DNA of 64,000 nt, from positions 22,435,146 to 22,499,145 of the forward strand of contig OY720348.1 in NCBI GenBank assembly GCA_963082975.1, written 5' to 3'. Numbering within the stretch: the stretch's first letter is position 1; the number at the start of each line of letters is the position of its first letter. The translations under genes and the position numbers were made by a program. The notes under the pieces were generated by a model. The model was not told the origin of the DNA. It did not search any database and worked only from the letters and a program-made list of their open reading frames with translations. This DNA is from Labia minor (lineage: Eukaryota; Arthropoda; Insecta; Dermaptera; Spongiphoridae). Positions 46,011 to 56,374 of this stretch are shown here, piece by piece.

Positions 46011-47380
46011 TAAGTATATGTACCTATAAAATTTTATACATTCTGTGTATGACAAAAATGTTTGAGAAAAAATGACCTAGTGAATGATGACTTGGTATAT
46101 GCCATATCATACCTTTCGTTACTTTCTTTTAAATGAGCCAGAAAAATCGCCTTCCCGGTCATTAAAAGCCATTTCCCCTTACAAATTATTTACCCATAAA
46201 TTGAATTTATATTTACTTTATCTTACAATGCTAACCCAGTTTCTAACTTTATTTTCGCTCGTTGTCTTTTGGTCATAACTGCTTATGAAATGTTTTGCAA
46301 ATAAACTAACCTTAAATACAATTCAAAATCTTGGATTGTTTCCACCTAGTATCTGAATATATATTTATTTATTATACTTTCCACCCCCTCCTTCCTCGCA
46401 TTCTTCTATTCTCTTCAGAGTCGATTATCTAGTAGAAGTTAAGTTAGAAAATAAATAAAATAATGATTAATATATATATATTGTTTATTATAATTAGACT
46501 TATGATGAAATTTATGATATTTTGATTATATCAAAAAGATATCTTTATATTTAGATAAATTTCTTGTTTCCTTTTAATTAATTGTTCCTTTTCCAATTCC
46601 AAGCAAGGAATAAAGAATCATATTCTTTTGTTAGAAAAACATCTTTCACTAGATAATCTTTAATAAAAGGTATGGTCTGAATACCTTCATTCACTATTAA
46701 CTTGTAAATCTTATTCAGAACAGTCTTTAACAATAGTCAAATTAGATTTGATAAAATGAAATAAATGATAAGTTTCAATGAACCACCAAAGACGATAATT
46801 TATTTTAATTGCTTAAAATAGATTATTTTAAATGTCCAGGTTAAAATTGTTTGACTTACTGTTAAATTACCAATTTCAAATATTTAAAATAAAACGACTA
46901 AAAATACAGACAGTAAAAAAAAAAAAAAAAAAAAAAAAAAGATTGACTTCTATTTTTGATTAAACAATTTTCACTTTGGTGTCTAAAAACAGTCCTAAAT
47001 ATTTCAATTGATTCCATTCATTCATTAATTGTTTTTCTTTTTCAGTCATGGATTTATTGAAATCCATACTTTATGAGTAGACCAAATCATTTCCCACTTC
47101 TCTGATAATCTTCAAACGTTGAATAAACGCTTGTTTGATTTTATTGAAGCGAGAAATTTGATATCAAAGAAAGGAAATGACGTGATTTTATATGCAAGCC
47201 TTTTAAACTTGCACTCTACGTTAACAAGCTAACTTGTATTTAAACATTTTATGATGTTTTTGGAACATAAAATGGGTATTTATTTACAAATGGTGTATAC
47301 CAAAAGTGAAAAGTAAATTTTTTTGCAAATCAATAAAATGGAACGGCGCTAATCGTCGATGAATGATCGACGTTATTTAT
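46011..47380. other. AT-rich intronic filler
   Basis: A ~25-bp poly(A) run at 46916-46940. No gene supported. Confidence 0.55.
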
Positions 47381-47384
47381 TTAA

Positions 47385-47570
47385 TTAAAATGAGAAGTCG
47401 GCCAGTTACCGAGTCAACTCGAAATGATACAGGCCAATTGCTCGAGTCAATAAGAGCCGTGCTCAAACGAGTGCTCTTTACTGTTAAAACTTTTAACTAT
47501 TTCAAGCGGCCGACTCCCCTGGGTATCAGCTCGCTTCCTTATCGATTGAAGACAAAATTCACCAATTAAA
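47385..47570. promoter_or_regulatory. Balanced-composition block 0.2-0.4 kb upstream of exon B
   Basis: Contains agtcggccagttaccgagtc, gagtcaataagagccgtgct and gcggccgactcccctggg; unique in the window and not in a spliceable frame with the neighbouring exon. Candidate intronic splicing or transcriptional element, by composition and position only. A C-run of about 14 (47662-47675) lies downstream. Confidence 0.3.
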
Positions 47571-47780
47571 CTTTAGTTTACTTAATTAGGCAAAACGAGA
47601 GCATAACTGTAAATAAAGATCTCGAGAGGATGTATTTTTAAACCTTCTTTTCTCTTTAAACCCCCCCCCCCCCGCCCCTCCTCTCCCAGCACAACACACC
47701 CATTCCCACTCTCTCCTTTTGTTGTCTTCTTTTGGAACCAAAAGCTTGTGGTTAACGTGAAAGGGATTTTCTTTTTGCAG

Positions 47781-47939
47781 TACCACCCGACATTCTTGAT
47801 TATCCGACAAGTACCGATATGGTCGTCCGGGAAGGGTCCAGCGTGAGTCTTCGGTGCGCCGCCACCGGATCACCACCACCGACTATCCTGTGGAGGAGGG
47901 AAGGAGGTCAACCTATCCTCCTGGGGAATGGTGTCGAAG
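47781..47939 (+). CDS. DIP/lachesin-type Ig cell-adhesion protein, exon B (first half of Ig domain 2), same gene
   Basis: Seen: a 159-nt exon between a strong acceptor (ctttttgcag, ending 47780) and a donor (G|gtaaaa at 47940), with entry and exit both in phase 1. The last base of exon A (G) plus the first two here (TA) give Val. Translation continues PPDILDYPTSTDMVVREGSS, then VSLRCAATGSPPPTILWRR and EGGQPILLGNGVEG. Known: PPDIxDxxTSxDxVVxEG followed by LxCxAxGxPxPxIxWRRE is diagnostic for the Ig1-Ig2 linker and Ig2 A-C strands of DIP and lachesin proteins; the Cys is the B-strand cysteine and the Trp the core C-strand tryptophan. Inference: phase and reading frame fit exon A exactly, so this is the next exon of the same gene. 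The rest of Ig2 and Ig3 are not recognisable downstream in the window. An open frame on the opposite strand across this exon is a shadow. Confidence 0.9.
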
Positions 47940-48869
47940 GTAAAAAAAATCACTCCTCTTAATTACAACACTCATAAAAATATACTTTAAACATAAAAAT
48001 AAATCAAAATCTTTCAACTTAAGGTATAATTAATCTATTTAATTAATTATTTTATATTTTAATGATAAAATCATATATTCTAAAGAAGATTTGATTCATT
48101 TATATAAAAATATCCAAAAATAAACATTAATAAATTCATTAATTAAAAATTTCATTATGATATTTAATTAAACAAAAAAAAAAAATAATACATTTATTTT
48201 AATTAAATTTGTAGAAAAAACTTTAATAGTTTAATAAAATTATTATGTGTTAGGCCATATGGTAGAAATGTATATTCTTTGGTAGTCTAGCCATGGAATT
48301 CAATTGTTTTGATATTTTCGGATTACTTTTATGAGAATTTCGTATGTGGGTCTTAATAAGCTCCTTTTTAGAATGGTATAATTTATTTTTATAATATATA
48401 CCATATATATACATATTTATATTAATGTCAAATAAATGTAAATATATAAAAAATGTCAATATATGTAATATATGGCAGATGACCATTTAAGCCGATCATC
48501 GACGAGTAAACCCGATTCAACGTCGTACCGTTCATAGCCGATGATACTCGATCTTGAGTTAGGACCCAATTTAGCAGATTATATCCTAGGGCCTAGGCTA
48601 GGGTATTCGATTAGTCATCATTTTAGCGTGTGATGTCAATACATTTACTAATCATTATAATTCTATAGTTTTAAAATTTTAATTTATTAATTTTAAGTAC
48701 CTGGTTCATCAAGCTGCCGCTCGGCCCTAACAAAAAATTATTGGTTATGTACTTCGAATATTGTTTTAAAAATCGTAGAGGTTTGTTTGCCTTGGAATGT
48801 TAATTAATTCGCTAATCTCCATGGATTATGGATTAAGAAGAAATATTTTCTTGACTTTTGCGAACCAAG
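47940..48869. other. Intron after exon B, AT-rich filler
   Basis: 48485-48610 is of balanced composition (gccgatcatcgacgagtaaa; ttgagttaggacccaattta), unrecognised. No third Ig exon found. Confidence 0.5.
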
Positions 48870-48930
48870 ATTTTAAAATTCTAATGAAAATGGCGCCAAA
48901 ATGGGCGCCAAAACGTCGAGAATCAATATG
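48870..48930 (+). repeat. Foldback-family arm
   Basis: aatgaaaatggcgcc, aaaat, gggcgccaaaacgtcgaga: stem GGCGCC-AAAATG-GGCGCC followed by AAAAC (one change from GAAAC). No partner arm nearby. Confidence 0.7.
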
Positions 48931-49834
48931 CGTGAAAACACCCTGGAATACCTTATTAGAATATATATATATATATATACAAATGTATAGCGGCATCAAC
49001 CCAATTGATAATCATTTTATATTTTCATTTTTATTTAAAAGGTCAATGTATAAACAAATTTTTAATGATGTGATGCGATGTGTTTATAGAAAATAAAAAT
49101 AAATAATCCCACTTTATCCGTAGAGATTAGGTTCTTGTCCTGTTGGCATTCTTGAACGGTGGCGAAAGGGTAAAGGAGGGTGTGGTATATAAAACATATC
49201 ACACAAAGGACACAGAGAATGTGAATATTTTTAATTAAAAGGATAATCATTCAAAAAATTAGAAAAAAAAGATTAAAAAAAAAAAATAATAATTAGCCAA
49301 TATTAAATCATTCATGAAAGGTGAATATATTCTATTAAAGTATTCAATAAATAATAATTTGTTGGAAGTGATTAGCATAGGACTTTTTATATAAAGTTTA
49401 ATCATTATTTTTTGTTATTATTTAATTCAATATATATATATATATATATATATATAGTTTAATTAATTATAATTACAATTTCTTATAGTTTAATTAAATA
49501 GGAATGTGATTGTGTGAAAATATTCAATTGAATTATTTGTATAATATTTTGACAATTGTGTCAATTAAAAGAGATAAGTAAATTACTAGAAAATAAAAAT
49601 ATTTTTCAAATTCATTCACTGATGAACTCCTGTCTAGGAGACTTACAAGTCCCCTCTTGTACCTTGCAAATCTACTTCTCTATATTCATATTTATAAAAA
49701 AAAATCCTTTCTAAAATCCTCTCAAGACTTTCTTGTTATTTGAAGAGCATCTTAACTTATTACATTTCTTTTCATTTTTTTTTTCTTCTTTATTCCAAAA
49801 GACAAGTATACTATGATTGGATAACAAATATTCG

Positions 49835-51023
49835 TTTACTTTATTTGTTGTAAGTCTAATTATTTTACGAATAATAAAAATACAAAATTGCAGATAAGTT
49901 CAAAAGACTATATATCTGTAAAGTGAAAGTTTTGAATGAAATAGAAACATGCAATTTTTTTGACTCTCGTGCCAAGTATTATTCTATCCAACTCCCGAGT
50001 TAATATCAATGAAAGTAAATTAAAATGAATAAATAAATAATTATAAATCATGCAGGCCATTGAATTATCATCGATATTATATTTGTTTATATTATATACC
50101 TACATATCTATTATCTATAATGGGCAGTAACGGAAAATTGTAAACTATGACCATTCGATGGCCACATTGCAAAAAAAATATCACAGAAATATCATTTTAC
50201 CTTTTTTTAGAACCATTTAAAAAAATTTAAAAAAGTCGGAAATATTTAAAATTCTGATCCCAAAATCATTTTACCTTTTTTTTAGAACCATATTGAAAAA
50301 ATTCAAATATTTTCATAATTTGCGTTTGGGCCGCACTTTAGACAAGCCTGGTCTATATCAACCGGTTGATTTGTCGGCGTTTACATTTTCCGTCACTATA
50401 CAACTTCAAAAAATAAAAAATAAAATAATAAATAATTAAATTTTTCTGTTGAATCACATTTTTTTTATTCTATTCTTTCGTGTAATAAAGTGACATTATT
50501 TACTCGTGTTATATTTACTAATTAATTTTAATATTATGATCATATTTGACAATTTTTCTACTGTTATCAAAGTTAGGGCCATATTTTTTTATTTCCCTCA
50601 AATAAAGGAAAATAAATATGCCACCCAGAAACCAAAGCGATTAAATCCACATATAAACAAACTGAGAAAATGAAGCCCAAAGTTTACAGCTTGTAGGAAA
50701 TTCAGGGTTATTGATTACAGAAAAATGTTTATTGCATTGCAATATTAAGATTATCAAGTTCATTATTCACTTCATATGTTGCAGATTACATTACTAGCAA
50801 AATTTTAAAAATTGGAGTTAATCGGTTTGGCTTCTGAGTGGCACAAATAATGGTTTACTTTATTTGTTGTTGGCCTAATTTACGAATACCAAAAAGACAA
50901 ATTTCAGCTAAGTTCAAAGACTATATATCTGTAAAGTAACAGTTTTGAATAAAATAGAAACATTAAAATTTTTTGGTTTGTGCCAAGTATTATTCTATCA
51001 AACTCTTGGGTTGTCATCAATTC
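49835..51023. repeat. Direct repeat pair of ~170 bp
   Basis: 49835-50006 and 50855-51023 share gtttactttatttgttgt, aagttcaaa-gactatatatctgtaaagt, ttttgaat-aaatagaaaca and gccaagtattattctatc. The material between them includes a MITE and continues at 58910-59340 in a third, related segment. Confidence 0.75.
50124..50400. mobile_element. Family VI MITE, copy 2, with hAT-like end inside
   Basis: Ends gggcagtaacggaaaattgt-aaac and ggcgtttacattttccgtca-ctata. Longer than copies 1 and 3 because of interior sequence ending gggccgcactttagacaagc-ctgg, the inverse of a CAGGCTTGTCTAAAGTGCGG hAT TIR. Same flanks as copy 3 (tattatctataatg). Confidence 0.65.
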
Positions 51024-51242
51024 AATAATCACCCAAAATATAACTAATTAGATATAATAATACTATTTAGCTTTTGTGATTGTTATTTTTAAAGGTTCAT
51101 AATTCATATTTGATATCTTAATTATACGATGGTTATTTGAAATATTGACGAAATGAAATACAAAGGGAAGCACTAGTTCATATAAAAAATATGATTTTTA
51201 CCATCATTTTAAATCGTCCTATCAAGTAGTGCCTAATTGGTG

Positions 51243-51490
51243 GGAGTAGTGTCAGGTGGGTGCCGCATCTATTGACATTGGATCCAAACTGCCAGAGAAT
51301 CCGAATTTTTCAAGGGAGCCTAGACCATTGTAACGGAAATGTTCGAAGATTTATTACGACAGATGAAAGTTGGGTTCACTATTATCTGGCTGACAATGAT
51401 ATTCTTACGGAAGAATACGTAAAAAGAAGAATCCTCCTTTTCTATTGGTATAATGGCTATATAACATTGTTGAACATTTTGATTTTTCCC
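51243..51490 (+). pseudogene. Mariner transposase relic, central part
   Basis: Frame reads VRWVPHLLTLDPNCQRIRIF, then RRFITTDESWVHYYLADND and KRRILLFYWYNGYITLL. WVPHLLT, the first catalytic Asp (TTDESWVHYY) and the FxWxxxG block are mariner landmarks in the right order. Flanks are absent and the frame runs into AT-rich noise. It corresponds to a middle third of a ~345-residue protein. Confidence 0.75.
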
Positions 51491-51584
51491 TTTTTCAAAT
51501 TTATTCTTATATTTATTTATTTTTCAAATATTATAAAATACATATAGATATATATTTACTTTATGTTTATTTATATTATATATC

Positions 51585-51640
51585 TATCTATATTTATGGC
51601 TCTACGGAAATCGAAGTTTCTCCATGTATCCCTATCCTTA
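51585..51640 (-). mobile_element. LINE-b 3'-tail fragment
   Basis: tatctatctatatttatggc followed by tctacggaaatcgaag: the (GATA)n tail and first bases of LINE-b as at 56762. Confidence 0.6.
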
Positions 51641-51657
51641 TATAATATATATTCAGG

Positions 51658-52065
51658 GTGTCTCAAAAAATGTGTATGTTAAATCGTCTGCGTTGGCAAT
51701 GCTACATTCCAACACTCCTCCATGCTCTCATTGAAGATGATCCTGGCCGGAAAGTTCAATTCCGTGTATGGTACCTGGAAAAATGTGCAGAAGTTGTAGT
51801 GTTTCCATACAAAATTATTTGGAACGATGAGGCCACCTTTAAATTAAATGGCTCAATTAATCGCCATAATAGCACCTACTGGGGTGCTGTAAATCCTCAT
51901 ACTACAGTGGAACATCATTTAAACTTACCAGGGGTAACAGTGTGGTTTGGGATATCATCATTGGACATAATAGGACTGTTTCGTACCGTTTATGAATCCA
52001 TTGGTTCACGTTGTCAGCATTGTCTGGACAATAACAGTCATCAATTTGAACATTTGCTAACATGA
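51658..52065 (+). pseudogene. DDE transposase with internal deletion (DUF4817-associated type)
   Basis: Open frame of about 135 residues. [33 protein letters not shown], then [20 protein letters not shown] and [28 protein letters not shown] correspond to the first catalytic block (Asp in WNDEATF) and Gly-rich strand of arthropod transposases of the type often found with DUF4817. It then jumps to [19 protein letters not shown], which looks like the family's C-terminus. The second Asp and last acidic residue are missing, so it is inactive. The N-terminal HTH is also gone. Confidence 0.75.
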
Positions 52066-52097
52066 TTCTTTTATTCTTTAATTAGATCTTTCTTCTG

Positions 52098-52344
52098 TAA
52101 TTGAAGACCTTAGAGCGAAACAGTGGTAAGCCACAAAATCAAAATGTTGAGATATTGCAGTTTAAAGTGTAGAAAAAAGATAGAAAACATTGGGTTTACT
52201 GCATATATTTCAAATTTGCTCAATATGTAATATCAGTAAAGGGAAAAAGTCAGCAACTATTATTTCTTAGATATATATAATTAAGAATAAAACAATTTTC
52301 TACAAAAGTGGCTTACCATTGTTTCGCTCTAAGGTCTTCAATTA
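52098..52344. repeat. Nested palindromic MITE
   Basis: Left arm 52098-52134 (taattgaagaccttagagcg, then aaacagtggtaagccac) and right arm 52308-52344 are inverse copies with one mismatch. TA lies at the edges. It sits downstream of the transposase stop inside the 51654-52424 element. Confidence 0.8.
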
Positions 52345-52424
52345 AAGCCTTTAAACTTGTATTTATGTTCATAAATAATGTTTTCTAGTCATACAAAGTG
52401 TTAGTGCATTTTTTGAGACACCCT

Positions 52425-53168
52425 ATATATATAAGAATTTGAAATATACAATATCATTTGTTTTAATCACCACTCAATTCAAACTATACTTAACAAGTGA
52501 AAAATCAAAATTTTATATATATATATATACTCTTATAAAAATCATACAGTTAATTTTTTTTTTAATAATATAAAATTTTAATTTCCCTGTTAAATGCTAC
52601 TCAACAGTTGAAGTCGTAACTGGTTATTATAACATTTAATGTACATTTTAAATTCCCAAAAATTATCTCCTAAAAAACTCTTGAAATTAACTGAAAAACT
52701 GGAAATAACTCAAATCACACAATAAAGCGTTAAAATAACCATGAAATAATTTTTCATAATATACTAGTATATATATAAAATATCTATGCAAAATATTATT
52801 CAATATATATAAAATACGATGGTTTATCTGATATTATTAATATATTGATAATTATTGATTATATGTATAGTTTTTCCCCATGTCGGTTAGCGAGTCGAGG
52901 ATCAACGTCACCAACCCCTTTCACATTGCACATCTTCCTCTCCTCTTTATTTTCCCCCAGTGCAGTGTCATTGGAGATTCGAGACAAATGCCGTGTCAGT
53001 GATGAGCTGAGATGTATGCAGTGAATAAGATTATATTATTATGATCATGATGATTCTGAGTTTGAGTTTAATTTCTGTGTTATCTTCTTGTTAATATATT
53101 TAATAAAGTTTATATTGTTTTGTTAAGCGTGCTGCATCATTATTTATTATTTAAAGAAGCTTCCTACA

Positions 53169-53202
<34 letters not shown>

Positions 53203-53231
53203 TATTTAGTTATATATATAGAGAGAGAGGT
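52425..53231. other. Intronic filler with one balanced patch
   Basis: 52870-53035 (ccatgtcggttagcgagtcg; gagacaaatgccgtgtcagt) is unique and unrecognised, not a recognisable exon. (TA)n at 53172-53202. Confidence 0.45.
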
Positions 53232-53857
53232 AAATAAGTTGACCTGTGGCCAGGTCCGAACCGACCGACGGTTTGAAATAAATTAATTTCCAGCTACAGA
53301 AACAATTTCAAATAATTTTCATATATCTATTAATGTAATAAAAAAACAGATAGGCATATAAAATAAATATTTTTAATTTTATTTTATTTATAATATATAA
53401 GGGCTGGCTGTGACGTCATGAAGTGCTGGGTGACGTCATATAATTTTAAATTAAGAAAAAACTAATGAAGATGATTTTTCTCGAGGATAAAACCAATACA
53501 AAGTGCATAACACGTGGAGATATGTCCTCATGTGAAATTTGGTATGAAAATAACCCTTCCCTTCCTATCGTCGATCGCTAATTCTACCACTTCCGGTTTC
53601 CGGATTTGCACCAAAAGTTGATCAATTCATCCCACTGATGTATTAAGTAAATATACCAAATTTCATCAAATTCCGTTGAGCCGTTCAGGCTGTACACATC
53701 TATACGGACAGACGGACGGACGGACGGACAGACATCATGCTAAAAATACTTTTTTCTGTTTAGAAAATGCATGATTCGTGGAGATATGTAAAAATCTCCA
53801 CATGTGAAATTTGGTGTGAAAACAATACCTCCCTTACTATCTTCGGTCGGTAAAAAT
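53232..53857 (-). mobile_element. Family II Helentron-like element, copy b (complete)
   Basis: Reverse orientation of copy a with both ends: aaataagttgacctgtggcc (hairpin) and cttcggtcggtaaaaatg. Same block order including cggacagacggacggacgga, tgacgtcat and agtgctgggtgacgtcat. Confidence 0.82.
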
Positions 53858-54297
53858 GAAATATATTATATAATCAATATAATGTTTTTTTATAAATAAA
53901 GTTGGCAAAATTTTACTTTATATAGTTTTAATATTTATTTATTGAGTTGTTATTGATTTTGGGTAGATTTAAAAAGATATAATAATATTATTAAAAAATA
54001 ATAATAATACTAATAATAAATAAAAATAATAATAATAATTAATATATAATAATTTTATTATGATTTAATCTTGTATAAAGAAATTATATAGATTTGTAAT
54101 TTTTTAATGTTTGCTTAACTAAACTATCCTAAATCAATAACCATATTAAAATCATATAAAATATACTTAAATAATCTTTAATTTAATAAAATAAAATATA
54201 ATAATAAAAACTTATAAAAATGACGCATTCTAAATTAAAAGAATTCATAAATAAAATTATATGTTCATTTAAAGAAAAAGAAAAAATCTGGAGTGTC
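53858..54297. other. AT-rich intronic filler
   Basis: (AAT)n-rich; no gene. Confidence 0.6.
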
Positions 54298-55004
54298 TCC
54301 ACTCGACTATTTCGCAAATTTGAATTGGATTAATTAACATATATTATATTTAAATTAATTTTAATTAATTAAATTATAAATTAAAATTAGTAAATAATAT
54401 TTTTTAAATCAGCTCGTGTTTGGCTCTTTGTTGATGACACCGCGTCACGTGCTGGTAATTGGCAGTCAACTTGTTAAAAAATTTAAAAATTTAATTCCGG
54501 TACTTTCAGCGATTCAATCAAGCTGAAATTCTATATATAGTAGTTTTATACAATTTTTAATAATGTGAAAAACTATAAAACATATATCTTTATTTTTACG
54601 GTCAGTGTAGCAGGGGTGGGAAAAAGCCGGTCCGCGGACCGGATCCGGCTCCTTTGCTTATTTTATCCGGCTAGTTGAAAAAGTTTCTCTCTTATTTCGA
54701 TTTTTCATTCAAAATGACTCTAAAAGAAAAAAAAAAAAAGAAACAAAAGGTAATTTTTTTTTACAAATGTTTGGTGTTTTCGTCCTCCGGCCCGGGAGAT
54801 ATTTTGAAAATTTTATTTTGGCCCGGGCTTAAAAGTATTTGATCATGCCCGGTTTAGAGGAAAAATAATGAAAACGTTGTAGTTAATGACCCCCTTCTGG
54901 TTAAGCTACATTTCTCAACAGTTGATAGAAAACTAATAATTTTGAATAACGCCCGTATACCAAATTTCATGATTCTAGCTCAAACCGTTTGCGCATAATC
55001 TTGT

Positions 55005-55043
<39 letters not shown>

Positions 55044-55144
55044 GACATTTTTCTCAACCTTAGTGAAAATGACTCGGGGACCTTCAAAACGTATAAAAAC
55101 ATCAAAATCTCGACATCGAAAATTTTCGTGAGAGATAGTAAAAA
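54298..55144 (+). mobile_element. Family I Helentron-like element, copy F, with nested hAT-like insert
   Basis: ctggagtgtctccactcgac start, ttggctctttgttgatgaca, (AC)n at 55008-55043, end gagagatagtaaaaat. Insert at about 54611-54850. Confidence 0.82.
54611..54850. mobile_element. hAT-like MITE nested in copy F
   Basis: Starts caggggtgggaaaaagccgg-tccgcggaccgg; ends cccgggcttaaaagtatttg-atcatgccc. Flanks cagtgtag and cggtttag agree with an 8-bp duplication of the family I sequence cagtttag after mutation. TIRs imperfect. Confidence 0.55.
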
Positions 55145-56374
55145 TTTACAAAAGAAATAGAAATTTTAAGATAGTAGTGAGTTCACCTACAATGAATTGG
55201 ATTTTTTTTTTCTTGTTTATTAATGATCTATAAAGGATGACATTATAATTCATTTACACAATAGAAAGATGAAATTAAATTTTAATAGGATATGGCAGTT
55301 CTTTGTCGAATCCCTAGATTAACTCATTTTCATCGAGTAAAATGGTTCTAAAAAAAAAATCTAAGTAAGCCTATTGGAACCCCCAGGAGGAATGGTTGAT
55401 ATGTTGTTAAAAAATCCAGCGGAGAGCTAATGATGAATGATGATTAGTTGAACCCCGAAATGCAGATGCACCCTGGACGAAGGAAAAAGCTCTCTTCTGA
55501 TAGGGGCTTGGTTTGGGGTTCACCGGGGATTAGATGCTGAGGATTTTTCATATATAACGAGGCGCGCGCATTGAAAAAATATTTCTCTCTGGGGAAAATA
55601 GAGAAACGTTTAGCCAAGGATTTTTCATTTTCCATTCTTAATATGTCAAAACAGAATAAAAAATATGGAAAATTTTTAATCCTCGAGATTTATTCATAAG
55701 AAACATATAATTTTTCTAATTATCAAAATAATATAATGGAATAATACGATTCAAGGGGAAGAACACAGTTATAGCTAATATATTCATACTATATAATACA
55801 ATATTTAACATTTTTATGCGGTATCCATCCCTAAAAGATAAAAAAAAACCTATTTTGCAGTGTATGATGACAAGTTAATGATCGAAAGAAATGAAAAAGA
55901 ATTGATTCAAGGGGGAAACTAGATGGAACTTCTCCCTCCTTTTAGCAGATGTAAAAATGTGAAATGGCAAATACCCTCCTTTTCGAAATTGATTTTTTTT
56001 TTAATTTTATTTTTTCAACTTACTGAAGATGCTCTTAATAGGTTAATATATTCAAACAACCGTACTTATCATAAAAAACAAGTTATATATAAAAAAAAAA
56101 ATATTTAAAGTCAATTTCTACTTAAAACTGCTAAAACTCTATTTAAAGTATTAAAAATTATTTGAAAATCAAATAAAAATATTTTATGCTTCGACAAGAT
56201 TCGTTCCGAGGGCATGAAGTTTTTAAGCCATTGCAAGATACATTTATATCCTGACAAATCTTTTATTTAAGAGAAATTTGGTTATAAAATTAAATTTAAT
56301 TAATTAATTAATATTAAAAAGAAACTGTATTAATATCAATTGTTATCCACTACAAGTTTGACAATTTTTTTTAT
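55145..56374. other. AT-rich intronic filler with mariner tail
   Basis: 56110-56235 matches the 3' UTR and last codons of the mariner relic at 36641-36740 (ctacttaaaactgct; attatttgaaaatcaaataa). 55440-55640 is of balanced composition (ggcttggtttggggttcacc) but without recognisable coding. Confidence 0.5.

Larger units (their letters stand above)
15975..47780 (+). other. 31.8-kb intron of the DIP-like gene
   Basis: Bounded by GTAAGT at 15975 and TTTTTGCAG ending at 47780, with matching phase 1 on both sides. It is filled with at least five superfamilies of transposable element, among them an intact Tc1 transposon in sense orientation. Large introns between Ig half-exons are usual in DIP and dpr genes; the length here appears to come largely from repeat insertion, since recognised repeats are spread throughout it. 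Confidence 0.8.
51654..52424 (+). mobile_element. TIR-bounded deletion derivative of an IS630/Tc1-superfamily element
   Basis: AGGGTGTCTCAAAAAATGTG (51655) and CATTTTTTGAGACACCCT (ending 52424) are TIRs; TATA sequence lies outside the right end. It contains a truncated transposase frame (51658-52065) and a nested palindromic MITE (52098-52344). Confidence 0.82.

Noticed and set aside
47662..47675. C-run considered as a protein-binding splicing element
   Set aside because: Nothing beyond position supports it; homopolymer length may also be a sequencing artefact.
47586..47879. Minus-strand frame overlapping exon B
   Set aside because: Antisense of the exon and of a C-run; splice sites and homology support the + strand.
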